Part shown: in pieces, positions 9,601 to 18,162 of the stretch | Layout: the number at the start of each line of letters is the position of its first letter | Position numbering within the stretch: position 1 is the stretch's first letter | Assembly: GCF_001303895.1 (NCBI RefSeq) | Contig: NZ_LJSD01000017.1 | Span: forward strand, 123,404-187,403 | Length of the DNA: 64,000 nucleotides | Direction: 5' to 3' | DNA from: Mesorhizobium sp. 1M-11 | GTDB lineage: Bacteria; Pseudomonadota; Alphaproteobacteria; Rhizobiales; Rhizobiaceae | Position numbers and translations under genes: made by a program | The notes under the pieces: model-generated | Seen by the model: only the letters and a program-made list of their open reading frames with translations | The model's database searches: none | Told to the model about the DNA's origin: nothing

Positions 9601-12600
9601 CGTCCGGCTTTCCTGTGCCACCCGGAACATGGTCCTCCGAAGCGCCGCGCGTCCAGGGCAGGACATAGGCCTCGCCTGTTTCCGGATCGCGGAAGAAGAT
9701 ATGCGACTTGTGCATCAAGTCGGGTTCGTCGCCGCGAGCCTGCGGACCATCCGCCGACGGCACATAGACGCTCTCGGCACTCTTTGGCAGCGGCCCGAAG
9801 CGGGTTGCCGTGACGAAGTGCCCATTCTCGTCCCTGATCTGCATCGGTCCACTGTTGCGGCGCCCGACTTGCGACGAGAGCAGCGTCATGACGCCGTCGG
9901 CGACGTTCTGGCGCATGAAGCCGCCATCGACGATCGCGGAGCCGAATTCGCTACGGAACTGCGCTATCGCCGCCAGTTGATCGGGCCGCGCCGTCGTTTC
10001 CAGTTGAGCGAGGAACTGATCGAGGGACTTCTCTCCACCCTTCGGGATGCCAGTGGCGGCGCCATCGCGCGAAGGCTCGACAGCGCGCGCAATCCAGGCC
10101 GGAACAGACAGTCCCTCGCTTTGCCCATCGGATGTTTTGAATGTCACCTGGGCCGTTTCGTCCTTCGCGATGGAGCGCGCGGCCGTGGGTGCCTTCGACT
10201 TGAACTGAACCCTGACTTCAGCGCTGTATGCGAACGCTCCTCCAGGCAGCGGCGGCGTCGAAAGCGAGGCGGTGTAGCGCGTCGCCGGCGTGCCGTCCGC
10301 CCCATAGAGGTTCTTGTAGATATTGCCCGCGTTCGGCATGTAGCGCGACTGCGGGGCGCCATCGGACTGGAAGCGAGCCGGGAGCCATGATTTGACTGTC
10401 GACTTCACCTTGTAGGTCAGTGACGTCGTGATCTTGTCCGGGTTCGTGCCGAGTACGCCTGGCAATCCATTGCGATCGTTGAAGATGACATCGACCAGCA
10501 TCGCTTCGGGATTGAGGACGCGCACCTTCTCTCCGGTCAGAAGAACGATGTCGGTGCTCGGCGTCTTGCCCGGAACGGCAGAGAGCCGCAATCCGCTGAT
10601 CGTCGGTTCGTCGGCGTATAACACCGTGTTGGACGGATCGATTTGGCCGGCCCCGACCAAGTCGCGGATCGACCGAATGCCGTTGCCCTGCCCAACCGCT
10701 GCAACAACCTCGGCAGCTTTCGCCGGATCCTTGACCACGAACTGGACCTTCAGGACCGTCGAGCCGAGACTGGACTGGATCTGGTCGTAGGTCTGTTTGG
10801 AGACGACATCGCCTGGCTGCAGCGTATCCTTGACAGGCAACTCCGGACGCATCTCTACGCCCACGCGTGGAAGTGCGTCGATCGCGTCGACATGGTTGGC
10901 GACGATCGGCAGCCGCAGGCCAGCCTTGGTCTCCGTCATGACGCGATCGAAGGGCAGCGCGCCTTCCAATTCGACATGGCCGGCCTTGTTTTCGGCAGGC
11001 ACGCCAAAGAAATCATGCTGGCCGGGCTTGAGCGTAGCCTTTGTTCCCTTGAGCGAGGGGGAATAGGTCAACTCGATCACCGTGCCCTCGCCGTCCGGTG
11101 TTTTTCCGACAATGACGGCATCCAACGGCTTGGCGTCATAGCCAGCCTTGTCGCTGAAAATGCCCGCGCTTGCCTCTCTCGACAGGTCTTTGGCGCGGAC
11201 CGGCAGAGCCGTCTGCTCCGAGACCGGCCAGACGCCGGCCTGCAGCGCGGTGATATTCCTGTATTCGCGAGCGCGGTAGGAAACGACGCCCTGCGTGCTC
11301 AACGCATCCTTGAACGGCGTGATGCTGCGTTGGCTGAAGCTGTCGACGACAGACCATCCGATGAGACCGAAATCGGTCTTGGTACCGACACCAAAACCGA
11401 CGGCAGCCAGAGTCGGCGAACCGATGTCGAAGGCCTGCCCGGTGTTGAGGCGCACCCGGAATGTCACGCCGACACGAAAGTCCGGCAAGACCTCGCGGAT
11501 GGGAGTCCGCGGTACCTGGACGCCATCCGGTCCGTAGCGTTCGGCCATTTCGCGACTCGAATAGTAGCTTTTTTCCTTTTCGTATCGAGCCAGCAATTGC
11601 TCAGGAGTAAGTTTCAAGACCTCTCCATCGGGTCCCTTTTCAAGATAGGCCGACGGCGTCCCTTCGTCCTTGCCGCTGGTGTACACGTAGCCGCTGGTGT
11701 CCCTTTCCCGCATGCCGGTGAAGGTACGTGTCGTCGGATCCCAAACGAGACGCACGGGATCATCTCCCGTGACCGGCTTGTCCGGTACGATGATGGGGTC
11801 GCTGTCGCTCGGCTTGCCGGCATTCCCCTTGACGGGGCTGCCCGCGACGCGGGCGGGCGTCACGACAGGGGCCTCCCCGTCACCTGATGGATCGCTCTTA
11901 CCGCCAGTGGTCTGTTCGTGTCCGGCCGGCAGAGCGCGCGGACCGGTGGGATTGGTACCTTCCGGCGTGCCATCGGGACCATTCCGAGTGCCAAAGTTGG
12001 TCCCCGATCCGCCAAGCTTTTCACTGACCACCTCGCCCTGGATGACGATTTCATCCGGGCTCGGCATGACATATCTGCCTGTCGGCCTGTAAACGCCGTC
12101 GGAACCGGCTTCATAAACGTGGCGCGGCCGAGGCTCCGAACCCGAGTCGCCTGCAGGCGGCGGAGGCGGCGTATCAATTGGCGGTATGTCGCCGGATGAG
12201 GGACCGTCGCCACCACGTGGCCCTGATGCTCCGGGCATGTTGTTCAGCAGTCCACGGCCACCGAGGCCAGTGCCGACGGCCCCTGTGCCTATGCCCACGA
12301 TGGCATTGGCGAGTTCGGCAAACGACATCTCACCGCCGTGCAGTGCAAGGTCCTCCACAGACCGCATCAGTATCGGCACGCCGGTGGTCAGGCCCGCGGC
12401 ATCGAGGCCCCAGGCGGCAGTATTGAGCCTGCTGCCACTCTGCATGAAGTTGCTCACTTCGCCGGCATAGGACGATTGGGGCACATTCACCTTGAATTTG
12501 CCGATGCCCCAGCTGGCATCGGCCATGCGTGTCATGCCAAATCCACCCTTGAAAGCCTGGAACGTGGATAAGGACGAACTGGACTTTGCCAGTCCGATGG

Positions 12601-15600
12601 TTCGCAACGAACCTGCGCCAACTGGCAGGAATGAAACGACGCCGGTCGCGATGTTCCACGCGGACTGGCCGTCGAATTCGCCGCCCTGCAGCAGGTGCTC
12701 GCCTTCCTTGTACAGGGTCTTGCCACCAAGGGCCGCACCGGAAGTAAGTGCGATCGGTATTGCCCACTGACCACCAGGGATGAAGGACACAATGGTGGCG
12801 GCACCCGCTACGATGCCAAGGCCTATATCCGTGGCCTTGTCCAAGAAATCTACCTTGCGTCCGTCGGCGACCTCCAACTCGTCGAGCGTGAACTTTCCGT
12901 CGGCGCCAAGCGACATGTTGCCGCCTTTCGCCATGACCAGCTTGCCCTTGTCGCTGAAGATGCGGTTCTCGTGCTGGAATTCATCGAAGCTGCTGTAATA
13001 TTTGCCGGAGGTGTCGACGTAGCCAACTTCCTTGCCGCCACCATCCTTGATGGCAAACAGCGCCGTCATAGACTCCATCCCGCCGTCCAGCGAGAAGATC
13101 GGAACGATCTTCACCTGGGCGTCGTCGCCGGCACGATCATGGATCTCGTCAGTAACTTTCTCGACTCCCTCGCTGGAGGGGTCGAGCCCGAGCGTCTTTG
13201 CGACGGCGCCGGTCAGCTCATCGGCCTTATATTGCTTGTATTCGCCGGTGAATCCCTTGTCGTAGAGGTTCTCGAACTGGACCTGATATCCGGCAAGTGC
13301 TTTGTCTCTGTGCTCCTGGAAATATTCGTTCTTGAGTTTCGATTCACGCTGCGCCATGCCGCCGTCATCGAAAAGTTTGAAGTGGCCGGCCGAGAAGCTG
13401 TACCAGTCACGCGCCACTACCATCGCAGGCCGGGACTCGGTCTCCCACTTCTCCAGTTGTTTCTTTTCATCCTCGGCCCTGCCACGATCGATTTCGGCAG
13501 CGGCGACTTCGGGACGGACCCACAGCTTCTGGCCGTTCATCTCGATCTGGACAGCCTTGCCGCTGTCGCCAATCGCACTCGGCCCCTGTTTTCCGTAGGC
13601 CGCCGCGACTTCCGGCGCGACCCATATGTCGCGACCGTTGACCGTGATCTTCACCGGTTGCTCGCCTGGCTTCAGCGTGCCCGCGGGTGCTTCAATGGTA
13701 CCGCCGCCGTGTTCTTTAATCGCCTTCTCGAGAGCCGTGTCTGCGTTGACGAGTTTGGTCTTCGCATCTTTCAACCCGGCATCAAGCAGCTCGACCTGTG
13801 TGCCGATTATCTTGGCTTTGGCCGCCTCCAACGCCGATACTGAACCCGTGCCGCCCGGGGTACAAACCGGCGCCGAAGTCGGCGTGCTCCGCGTCGACGA
13901 CATCACTTCCTGGTACTGCTTGTTCAGGGAGTTGTTGCGGAAATCATCCCTGATCTTCCCGTCGTTGAGATCGTAGGTTAGCTGAACCTTCAGAACGTTG
14001 GTGTCGTTGTTGTTTTCATCCAGAAAGTTGTCGTTCTCGTAGGTATTGACCATATAAAGCTGGCCATTTTCCTCCTTGAACTCCTGTTTCAGGAGCTTGC
14101 CGGTGAACTCGCCCTTGGCGTTGGTGTACCCTTTCTCGTCGAAATGATGCGGATTCCTCTCCCTCGCCTGCGCGATGATTTGCTGCTTGATCGGCTCGAC
14201 ACGAACGGCCAGATTCGCACCCTCTTTTTGCGCAACTCCGTACTGCGCATAGGCTTCAGCCAGGGTCACCTGGCTGCCCGCCGCCTTTTGCAGCGTTTTT
14301 AGACCGTTGAGCCGTTCCGTAATCGCCGTATGTTCCGGGCTTCCCGGCTTGGCGTCAGTAAGTTTCAACTCCAATTCGGTCGCACTGACCATCTGGTCGA
14401 CGGTAGCCTTGTTACCGTTGGCGGTGTGCAAGCTTGATTGGATGAAGAGGTTGGAGACTTCCGAGTGTTTGGCTTTGGCGTCTAGGTTGATCTCCACGTT
14501 GCTCGGCCCGCCGACATTGCCTGCTGCAGGCTGTTTCGGGTCGTTGATAGCCGGCAAAGTTGCCTGTTTGCTGATGGCCGCGAGAAGGTCTTTCTCGGCC
14601 TGCGCGTATTCGGTCTTGGCAGTCGCGGCCTTTTCAAGCACATCGTTGGCGAGGGTCAGTCGCTCTTGCGCCTGGGCGAGTGTGCCTTTCGGGGTCGGTG
14701 CCTTCCATTCCAGACCGTAGGGGGCCAATGCCTTGTCGAGCGTCGACTTGGCGGAGTTCATGGCTTCCTTATAGGCAGGGTCCAGCGCGTAGACGTCCAG
14801 CTGCGCCTGGCTTTGAACGGGCTTGGCCTGCGCCTCGCCGAGACGTGCAACGGCCGCGTTCTCCGCGGCGATCGCCTTTGCCACTTCCGGATCGAACCAT
14901 TGCCAATTTCCGTCGACCATGAGCGGCACCCACTTGCCGCCGGATTTGGTTGGTTCCTTCGGCGGGTCGCCAAACGGGCCAACGGTCGTGGTGGAGCCAT
15001 CGAGCTTGGGCTGTCCGGGTTTTCCGCCGTCGTAGTTCTTGATCGCTTCCTTTACCGCCTGTTGCTTGTCTGCGACGTCCTTGAGCAACTCGGGGCTTGC
15101 TCCGCCGAGGATGCCTTCCAGAGTGGTTTTAAGGACCGTATCTGCCTTGGCTGTCTTCGGGTCCTTGCTTTCGGGGTTGATCGACAAGAGCAGCGCGGCC
15201 AACGGCTCTTGCGCCGTACCACTCTTGATATCGAGGTTTGCGCCGGTGTTGTTGTTGTGCAGCGTTATCTTGCCATCCGGCTTGGTGGTCAGCGTATAGC
15301 CGTTGGCGGTGACTTCGACGGTGACACGCGTCCCGTTCTCGATCCTGATCTTTTCACCGGAGTTGATAATGTTCGGATTGCGCTTTTCGAAAAGCTCGGG
15401 GTTCGTCTTCCTCAACTCATCCAGCGTAACGCCGTGCGCTTCGGCAATGATGGTCAGGTTATCGTTCGGTTTAACTTCGTAATCGATCGGCTTGCCACCG
15501 TTGAGTTTTTCGGTGGTCGTCTTGGTGATCCGACCATCCTTGTCGGTGACGGTTTTGACCTCGGTTCCGGTCTTGGCGTCTACAACGATTTCGGTCTTCT

Positions 15601-16696
15601 CGTTCGTTTTGATGTTGCGGTTGATGGTGGTGGTATTGCCGTTGCCGTCGCGCGCAACGGTGGTCTCGGTATCGCCCTTGGTGGTGACCACCTTGCGCTC
15701 GCCGGACTGGCGGTTGTGGGTATAGACGGTCTTTTCCTTGGTATGCGGATTGTCGAGCTCGACCGTCTGGACGCCGTTGCCGCGTGGCGGCTCCGTGTTC
15801 TTGACCTGATAGCCGGCCGCCTGCAATTCGGCGATCACCTGTTCCTTGGACAGGTGCCGGTCCTGCGCGATTTGGTCGACACTCTTGCCATCGGCGAGAT
15901 CTTTCTGGATGCCTTCCGTCGTCGAGCCGCCAGGACGTTGTGAAGGATCGAGAACGGTTTTTTTCCCGTCGGAAGCCGTTACCGTAACCTTGGGAATGGA
16001 AGGTCCGCCCTTCGACGTCACCGTTTCCACGGTGGTGCCGTTCGGCAGCAAGGTTCGTTCGGTGTTGCTGGGACTGCCGGCTTCCTCCGAACGGGTCGTT
16101 ATGGCCCCCGTATCGCGATTGTCGCGGCTCGTCGTGGTCTTTATGTTGTTGGGATCGCTGGTGTCCTTGATCACCGTCGTTTGGGTATTGCCGTTGTCGC
16201 TCGACGGAGCGGTGACAGTGACTTCTAGGGTTTTACCCGCATTGATGGCCGCAACAACATCCTCGGGTTTCATCCCTCGTTCAGTGGCGATCTTGTCGAT
16301 GGTTTTGCCCTTCGCCACATCGTCGGCAATGCTGCGAGCGGTTGTCTCGGTGGCGGAATCCTTGTCGGGCGTGCCGGTGTTCAACTTGACAGGAGCGAAG
16401 GTCAAGGTCGCTGGTGGAGTGTACAGCGCTGGTTGAATGCCCCCGCCATTGTTCGGTGTCCCGGCGTTGGCGGGAACGCTTCCGTTCACAGGCGCCGCTG
16501 TGGGTTGCTGCAAGGCGTCGAGCTTGCCAGTGATCTCAGAAAGTTCCTTGTGTGCCGTCGTCGCCCACTCACGCTCGCCCATCTTGTTGGCGAGCCTGAT
16601 CTGTTCCCTCAACTGAGCAGCCTGGGCTTCCAGATGCGCGATCTGCGCAGCATTGGCTTTAGGGTCGACTCTCGGCGCCGGGTTCAGCTTCGGCAT
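6671..16696 (-). CDS. Giant (3341-aa) LysM/SH3 multidomain protein with nuclease-like core
   Basis: Residue numbers count from the ATG at 16696; a TTG at 16804 would add 36. Order: charged coiled coil (5-60); two similar helical modules of the type GKTIDKIATERGMKPEDVV (about 123-150 and 263-294); Thr-rich repetitive beta region; LysM (about 405-452); long helical region; a central domain like DUF4781 (near 1225) with hydrophobic Gly/Ala-rich stretches; Pro-rich linker; a 75-aa module repeated on either side of a PD-(D/E)XK-like domain (Asp 2447, Glu 2461, Lys 2463); three 54-aa tandem repeats (2670-2850); several hydrophobic helices (2950-3150); an SH3b domain (about 3196-3262); and a degenerate LysM at the C-terminus. 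No N-terminal Sec signal is seen. Likely a surface, effector or polymorphic-toxin-like protein; function unknown. The frame is open through 10 kb. Confidence 0.85.
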   Translation of the reverse strand: MPKLNPAPRVDPKANAAQIAHLEAQAAQLREQIRLANKMGEREWATTAHKELSEITGKLDALQQPTAAPVNGSVPANAGTPNNGGGIQPALYTPPATLTFAPVKLNTGTPDKDSATETTARSIADDVAKGKTIDKIATERGMKPEDVVAAINAGKTLEVTVTAPSSDNGNTQTTVIKDTSDPNNIKTTTSRDNRDTGAITTRSEEAGSPSNTERTLLPNGTTVETVTSKGGPSIPKVTVTASDGKKTVLDPSQRPGGSTTEGIQKDLADGKSVDQIAQDRHLSKEQVIAELQAAGYQVKNTEPPRGNGVQTVELDNPHTKEKTVYTHNRQSGERKVVTTKGDTETTVARDGNGNTTTINRNIKTNEKTEIVVDAKTGTEVKTVTDKDGRITKTTTEKLNGGKPIDYEVKPNDNLTIIAEAHGVTLDELRKTNPELFEKRNPNIINSGEKIRIENGTRVTVEVTANGYTLTTKPDGKITLHNNNTGANLDIKSGTAQEPLAALLLSINPESKDPKTAKADTVLKTTLEGILGGASPELLKDVADKQQAVKEAIKNYDGGKPGQPKLDGSTTTVGPFGDPPKEPTKSGGKWVPLMVDGNWQWFDPEVAKAIAAENAAVARLGEAQAKPVQSQAQLDVYALDPAYKEAMNSAKSTLDKALAPYGLEWKAPTPKGTLAQAQERLTLANDVLEKAATAKTEYAQAEKDLLAAISKQATLPAINDPKQPAAGNVGGPSNVEINLDAKAKHSEVSNLFIQSSLHTANGNKATVDQMVSATELELKLTDAKPGSPEHTAITERLNGLKTLQKAAGSQVTLAEAYAQYGVAQKEGANLAVRVEPIKQQIIAQARERNPHHFDEKGYTNAKGEFTGKLLKQEFKEENGQLYMVNTYENDNFLDENNNDTNVLKVQLTYDLNDGKIRDDFRNNSLNKQYQEVMSSTRSTPTSAPVCTPGGTGSVSALEAAKAKIIGTQVELLDAGLKDAKTKLVNADTALEKAIKEHGGGTIEAPAGTLKPGEQPVKITVNGRDIWVAPEVAAAYGKQGPSAIGDSGKAVQIEMNGQKLWVRPEVAAAEIDRGRAEDEKKQLEKWETESRPAMVVARDWYSFSAGHFKLFDDGGMAQRESKLKNEYFQEHRDKALAGYQVQFENLYDKGFTGEYKQYKADELTGAVAKTLGLDPSSEGVEKVTDEIHDRAGDDAQVKIVPIFSLDGGMESMTALFAIKDGGGKEVGYVDTSGKYYSSFDEFQHENRIFSDKGKLVMAKGGNMSLGADGKFTLDELEVADGRKVDFLDKATDIGLGIVAGAATIVSFIPGGQWAIPIALTSGAALGGKTLYKEGEHLLQGGEFDGQSAWNIATGVVSFLPVGAGSLRTIGLAKSSSSLSTFQAFKGGFGMTRMADASWGIGKFKVNVPQSSYAGEVSNFMQSGSRLNTAAWGLDAAGLTTGVPILMRSVEDLALHGGEMSFAELANAIVGIGTGAVGTGLGGRGLLNNMPGASGPRGGDGPSSGDIPPIDTPPPPPAGDSGSEPRPRHVYEAGSDGVYRPTGRYVMPSPDEIVIQGEVVSEKLGGSGTNFGTRNGPDGTPEGTNPTGPRALPAGHEQTTGGKSDPSGDGEAPVVTPARVAGSPVKGNAGKPSDSDPIIVPDKPVTGDDPVRLVWDPTTRTFTGMRERDTSGYVYTSGKDEGTPSAYLEKGPDGEVLKLTPEQLLARYEKEKSYYSSREMAERYGPDGVQVPRTPIREVLPDFRVGVTFRVRLNTGQAFDIGSPTLAAVGFGVGTKTDFGLIGWSVVDSFSQRSITPFKDALSTQGVVSYRAREYRNITALQAGVWPVSEQTALPVRAKDLSREASAGIFSDKAGYDAKPLDAVIVGKTPDGEGTVIELTYSPSLKGTKATLKPGQHDFFGVPAENKAGHVELEGALPFDRVMTETKAGLRLPIVANHVDAIDALPRVGVEMRPELPVKDTLQPGDVVSKQTYDQIQSSLGSTVLKVQFVVKDPAKAAEVVAAVGQGNGIRSIRDLVGAGQIDPSNTVLYADEPTISGLRLSAVPGKTPSTDIVLLTGEKVRVLNPEAMLVDVIFNDRNGLPGVLGTNPDKITTSLTYKVKSTVKSWLPARFQSDGAPQSRYMPNAGNIYKNLYGADGTPATRYTASLSTPPLPGGAFAYSAEVRVQFKSKAPTAARSIAKDETAQVTFKTSDGQSEGLSVPAWIARAVEPSRDGAATGIPKGGEKSLDQFLAQLETTARPDQLAAIAQFRSEFGSAIVDGGFMRQNVADGVMTLLSSQVGRRNSGPMQIRDENGHFVTATRFGPLPKSAESVYVPSADGPQARGDEPDLMHKSHIFFRDPETGEAYVLPWTRGASEDHVPGGTGKPDDGAIPAGEKAVEAAPVRKALEAAPPTTFSLQQIRNMRQPEKWKAGEVYTRELNGSLGEAHFPVQANPTGPHPVFGEGGRYVDAPVFKSKNDIEAIEVKTYHRWTTINGVAQMREVPLTPKLQEQINKDVALHNENPKYQPRWVFLDAPPSAELQGALDQAGIIGNIFGHNKPAAVKAPRTIALKDKDGEVIVAAMLGTDPRGPEQVYIPPSDGPRLAADAPETATKTHILVYDPDSGEPTVLPWIRGASEGHVPDGAPPPNPDEATPAQGPQAASNNGALTRDGVRAIPLDQVQNLNMGDFQSKQIPWLKREQVAEFTEPQFQDMDQAGLLPYLTKSQLRGIPKSKTGFVNIAGLDARQIPWVTKGQVSNMTGQQFVDLGTAGLTRYLIKPQVQAIKGDKIEFVDVSTLEGRQIPWFKPGQVAKFTSPQFEKLGEVGLLKHLGERQVQAVPETMVGSLDMTKFDPRQVPWLTDKQIPVLTRDQWGDFTIHHTEALTQPQIEAVTRKQFEEMSPGQFRKFTLEQFEWMGVDQTNGLSVLQLTTFRATHKKSMTADQRVLVDGALAYARTKEYQAALDTFGAMASTSYTLWSTLPPTWTATAGAVSFGVRGLVFGAQAVFPNATAAHKPFGRFLNALGGATFIAAAPGAATGVVQGKDLIVNSTFTLGNVVYGTKSMLQSFTGRPVIRNLAEYLAGPGYVLGCAVYTVNSWPAPIATVAGAMFTFGCAEFWASAIRTDRVNSRSVPRTDADIAAAEKSDKKWAAWDRWTLGITFGVGMLLFSIDALLGEPWKAAKPVPVPEPKKPDDKSGADGTQPNDGTDKPDPETKPDDFPQLVVLADDGLNLRTGPDGDSTVVTVLQPGTFIEQTDKPSTDGSGKVWLPVEGYGPDGKAHHGWVSADLVEPHPGGSSNPDGRTNPKLEQNGYRWVEVKNGDSIRLIATANSADVADTVVLNMDHILSPDVVFAGDRIYLPSVAVG
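8205..8691 (-). repeat. Three tandem 54-codon repeats in the giant gene
   Basis: The encoded units each begin with (K/R)QIPW, followed by QV..(F/M)T..QF...(G/A)GL...L...Q(L/V)..I, and have an exact spacing of 54 residues over three copies, with a decayed fourth beginning RQVPWLTDKQ. The repeats are diverged at DNA level, so they are old and kept at protein level. Confidence 0.85.
8833..9057 (-). repeat. 75-codon module, copy 2, in the giant gene
   Basis: Encodes a module with VYIPPSDGPR, then a (D/E)PDSGEPTVLPWIRGASEGHVP ending, parallel to the copy at 9621-9843. The two copies flank the nuclease-like domain. Confidence 0.8.
9621..9843 (-). repeat. 75-codon module, copy 1, in the giant gene
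   Basis: Encodes VYVPSADGPQ followed by DPETGEAYVLPWTRGASEDHVP. It matches the module at 8833-9057 over its full length in spacing and key residues. Confidence 0.8.
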
Positions 16697-16785
16697 AATC
16701 GGACGGACCACGTGAACGACCTCCGCAATGTGCTTTGCCCCTTGGGGCTGGCCGAAGGTCCGTCCGATAAGCACCCGGAAAGATG

Positions 16786-17667
16786 CTAGCGAGCGGCCTT
16801 CCAATAAACGCCGAAGGCAGCGAGCTGCTCTTGCGACTGTTTGAGTTTCTCGACAGCATCGACATCGGACAGCGGCGCGGCCAGAGCGACCAGGATTTCA
16901 ACCGCGGCGAATGCCGGCACCATGCTTGGGAAGAACGAACCTGAATTCGACGTCACCACGATCGTTTCGCGCGCCAGGCGCGCCAGCGGCGAAACGCTGC
17001 TGTCGGTGATGGCCAGCACCGCCGCGCCCTGACTGGCGGACTGACGGGCAAAATCGATGGTTGCGCGCTCGTAAGGCGCGGCTCCGACGACAAGCACGAC
17101 GTCGCCGGTCTTGGCATCCAGCAGCGCCTCGGCGCCAGTGCCGCAGGAATCCGCCACGAACACGGTCCTGCGGCCCTCGTTGAGGAGCGGCGAAACCGTC
17201 TGTACAAAATGGCCGACGACCGAACGCGAGGCTCCGAAGCCCAGACCGAAAATGGTCTTCGAGTCAGCAATCAGCCTGGCGGCCGCCAGAAACTGCATCG
17301 CGTTGCCATATTCGCCGAGACTGGCGACCTGAGCGGCGAGCGTGTCCGCCGCGATACCGGCTGCTGGATAATCCTGCTCTTGCTGCGGCGGCAGGCCGGG
17401 CCGAATCGCCTCGCCCGCACCGCGGTCACGCAGAGCGCGCGCGTACAGGCTGCGCATGTCTTCATAGCCATCGAGGCCTAGCCAACGCGCCAACCGCATC
17501 ATGGTGCTGTGCGACACGCCTGCCTGACTGGCCTGCTCGCGCATGGACATCAAGGCGACGTCCTGAGGATGGTCGAGCACAAAACGCGCCGCAACCTGCA
17601 ACTGCGGCGGCATCGTCTCGAATCGCTCCACGAGCAGTTCCGACAAAGGACCTTTTTCCATTTCCAT
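16786..17667 (-). CDS. RpiR/MurR-family transcriptional regulator (HTH + SIS)
   Basis: About 293 aa. The N-terminal HTH_6 domain shows MSMREQASQAGVSHSTMMRLARWLGLDGYEDMRSLY, the typical RpiR pattern, followed by a SIS sugar-phosphate-binding domain from about residue 110 (GLGFGASRSVVGHFVQ and DVVLVVGAAPYERATIDFARQ). Family members sense phosphosugars or cell-wall amino sugars. The ATG at 17667 has GGGG 3 bases upstream; the longer start at 17718 is unlikely. It is divergent from the sctD-sctV operon and immediately upstream of the giant gene, so it may control either. Confidence 0.9.
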   Translation of the reverse strand: MEMEKGPLSELLVERFETMPPQLQVAARFVLDHPQDVALMSMREQASQAGVSHSTMMRLARWLGLDGYEDMRSLYARALRDRGAGEAIRPGLPPQQEQDYPAAGIAADTLAAQVASLGEYGNAMQFLAAARLIADSKTIFGLGFGASRSVVGHFVQTVSPLLNEGRRTVFVADSCGTGAEALLDAKTGDVVLVVGAAPYERATIDFARQSASQGAAVLAITDSSVSPLARLARETIVVTSNSGSFFPSMVPAFAAVEILVALAAPLSDVDAVEKLKQSQEQLAAFGVYWKAAR

Positions 17668-17721
17668 AAACCCCAATTTGCCCGGTTCGAATTTACCTGC
17701 TGCCAGCCGGCAATGCAACAG

Positions 17722-17750
17722 TTGGAATTTTCATGTTTTCTATATTCCAA
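17722..17750. promoter_or_regulatory. Inverted repeat, candidate operator of the RpiR-type regulator
   Basis: TTGGAAT and ATTCCAA form a perfect 7-base inverted repeat around a 15-base AT-rich spacer in the 193-base divergent region between the RpiR gene and the 60-aa T3SS gene. Position and symmetry fit an operator; no binding data. Confidence 0.4.
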
Positions 17751-17860
17751 ATGGACTTTCTATTTCTGCGGCACTGCACTAAGTTCGAATAGCAATCTAA
17801 AGGGAGTCCATTGTGTTGGGCTGTCACGATTGCGTGGAATGGTTCCTCAAGGAGACAGTC

Positions 17861-18043
17861 ATGGGTGACACTACTATCCCTCCCACCGGCAGTGGTGGCA
17901 GTCCGGAACAAAACCTGGACAAGATGATCAAGCACCAGGAGCGGATGTTCGGCCTGGAGATCACGAAAGAGATCGCCAAGTCCAAGCATGACATGTTGAT
18001 GAGCACCGCAAGGACGCTTGGCCAGTCGGCTGAAAAGGCCTGA
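17861..18043 (+). CDS. 60-aa small helical protein, needle-subunit (SctF/NopA) candidate
   Basis: Encodes MGDTTIPPTG followed by a predicted helical stretch rich in Lys, Glu and Met (LDKMIKHQERMFGLEITKEIAKSKHDMLMS). The ATG has AAGGAGA-type Shine-Dalgarno (CAAGGAGACAGTC) upstream, which fixes this start over the longer frame from 17813. It lies directly upstream of sctD in the T3SS operon. Size, predicted helicity and position fit a needle/filament protein, but no diagnostic motif is visible; it could instead be a co-chaperone. Confidence 0.6.
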   Translation: MGDTTIPPTGSGGSPEQNLDKMIKHQERMFGLEITKEIAKSKHDMLMSTARTLGQSAEKA

Positions 18044-18162
18044 GGCGCAGGGTTATCAAATATTCTGCGCCGCCGGACGTTACCGGCGGCGTGCCGCATT
18101 CTCGGCGCAGGACTATCGCGTCGACCGATGTCTGAAATCGTTATGGCGGGAGGTTGAAAGGC

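Noticed and set aside
8315..10390. Long plus-strand open frame (691 codons) opposite the giant gene, and similar ones at 10643-11887, 12695-13843 and 14666-15943
   Set aside because: Their translations are Arg/Leu/Asp-rich without domains, typical antisense shadows of a GC-rich coding strand; the minus strand has LysM, SH3 and repeats.
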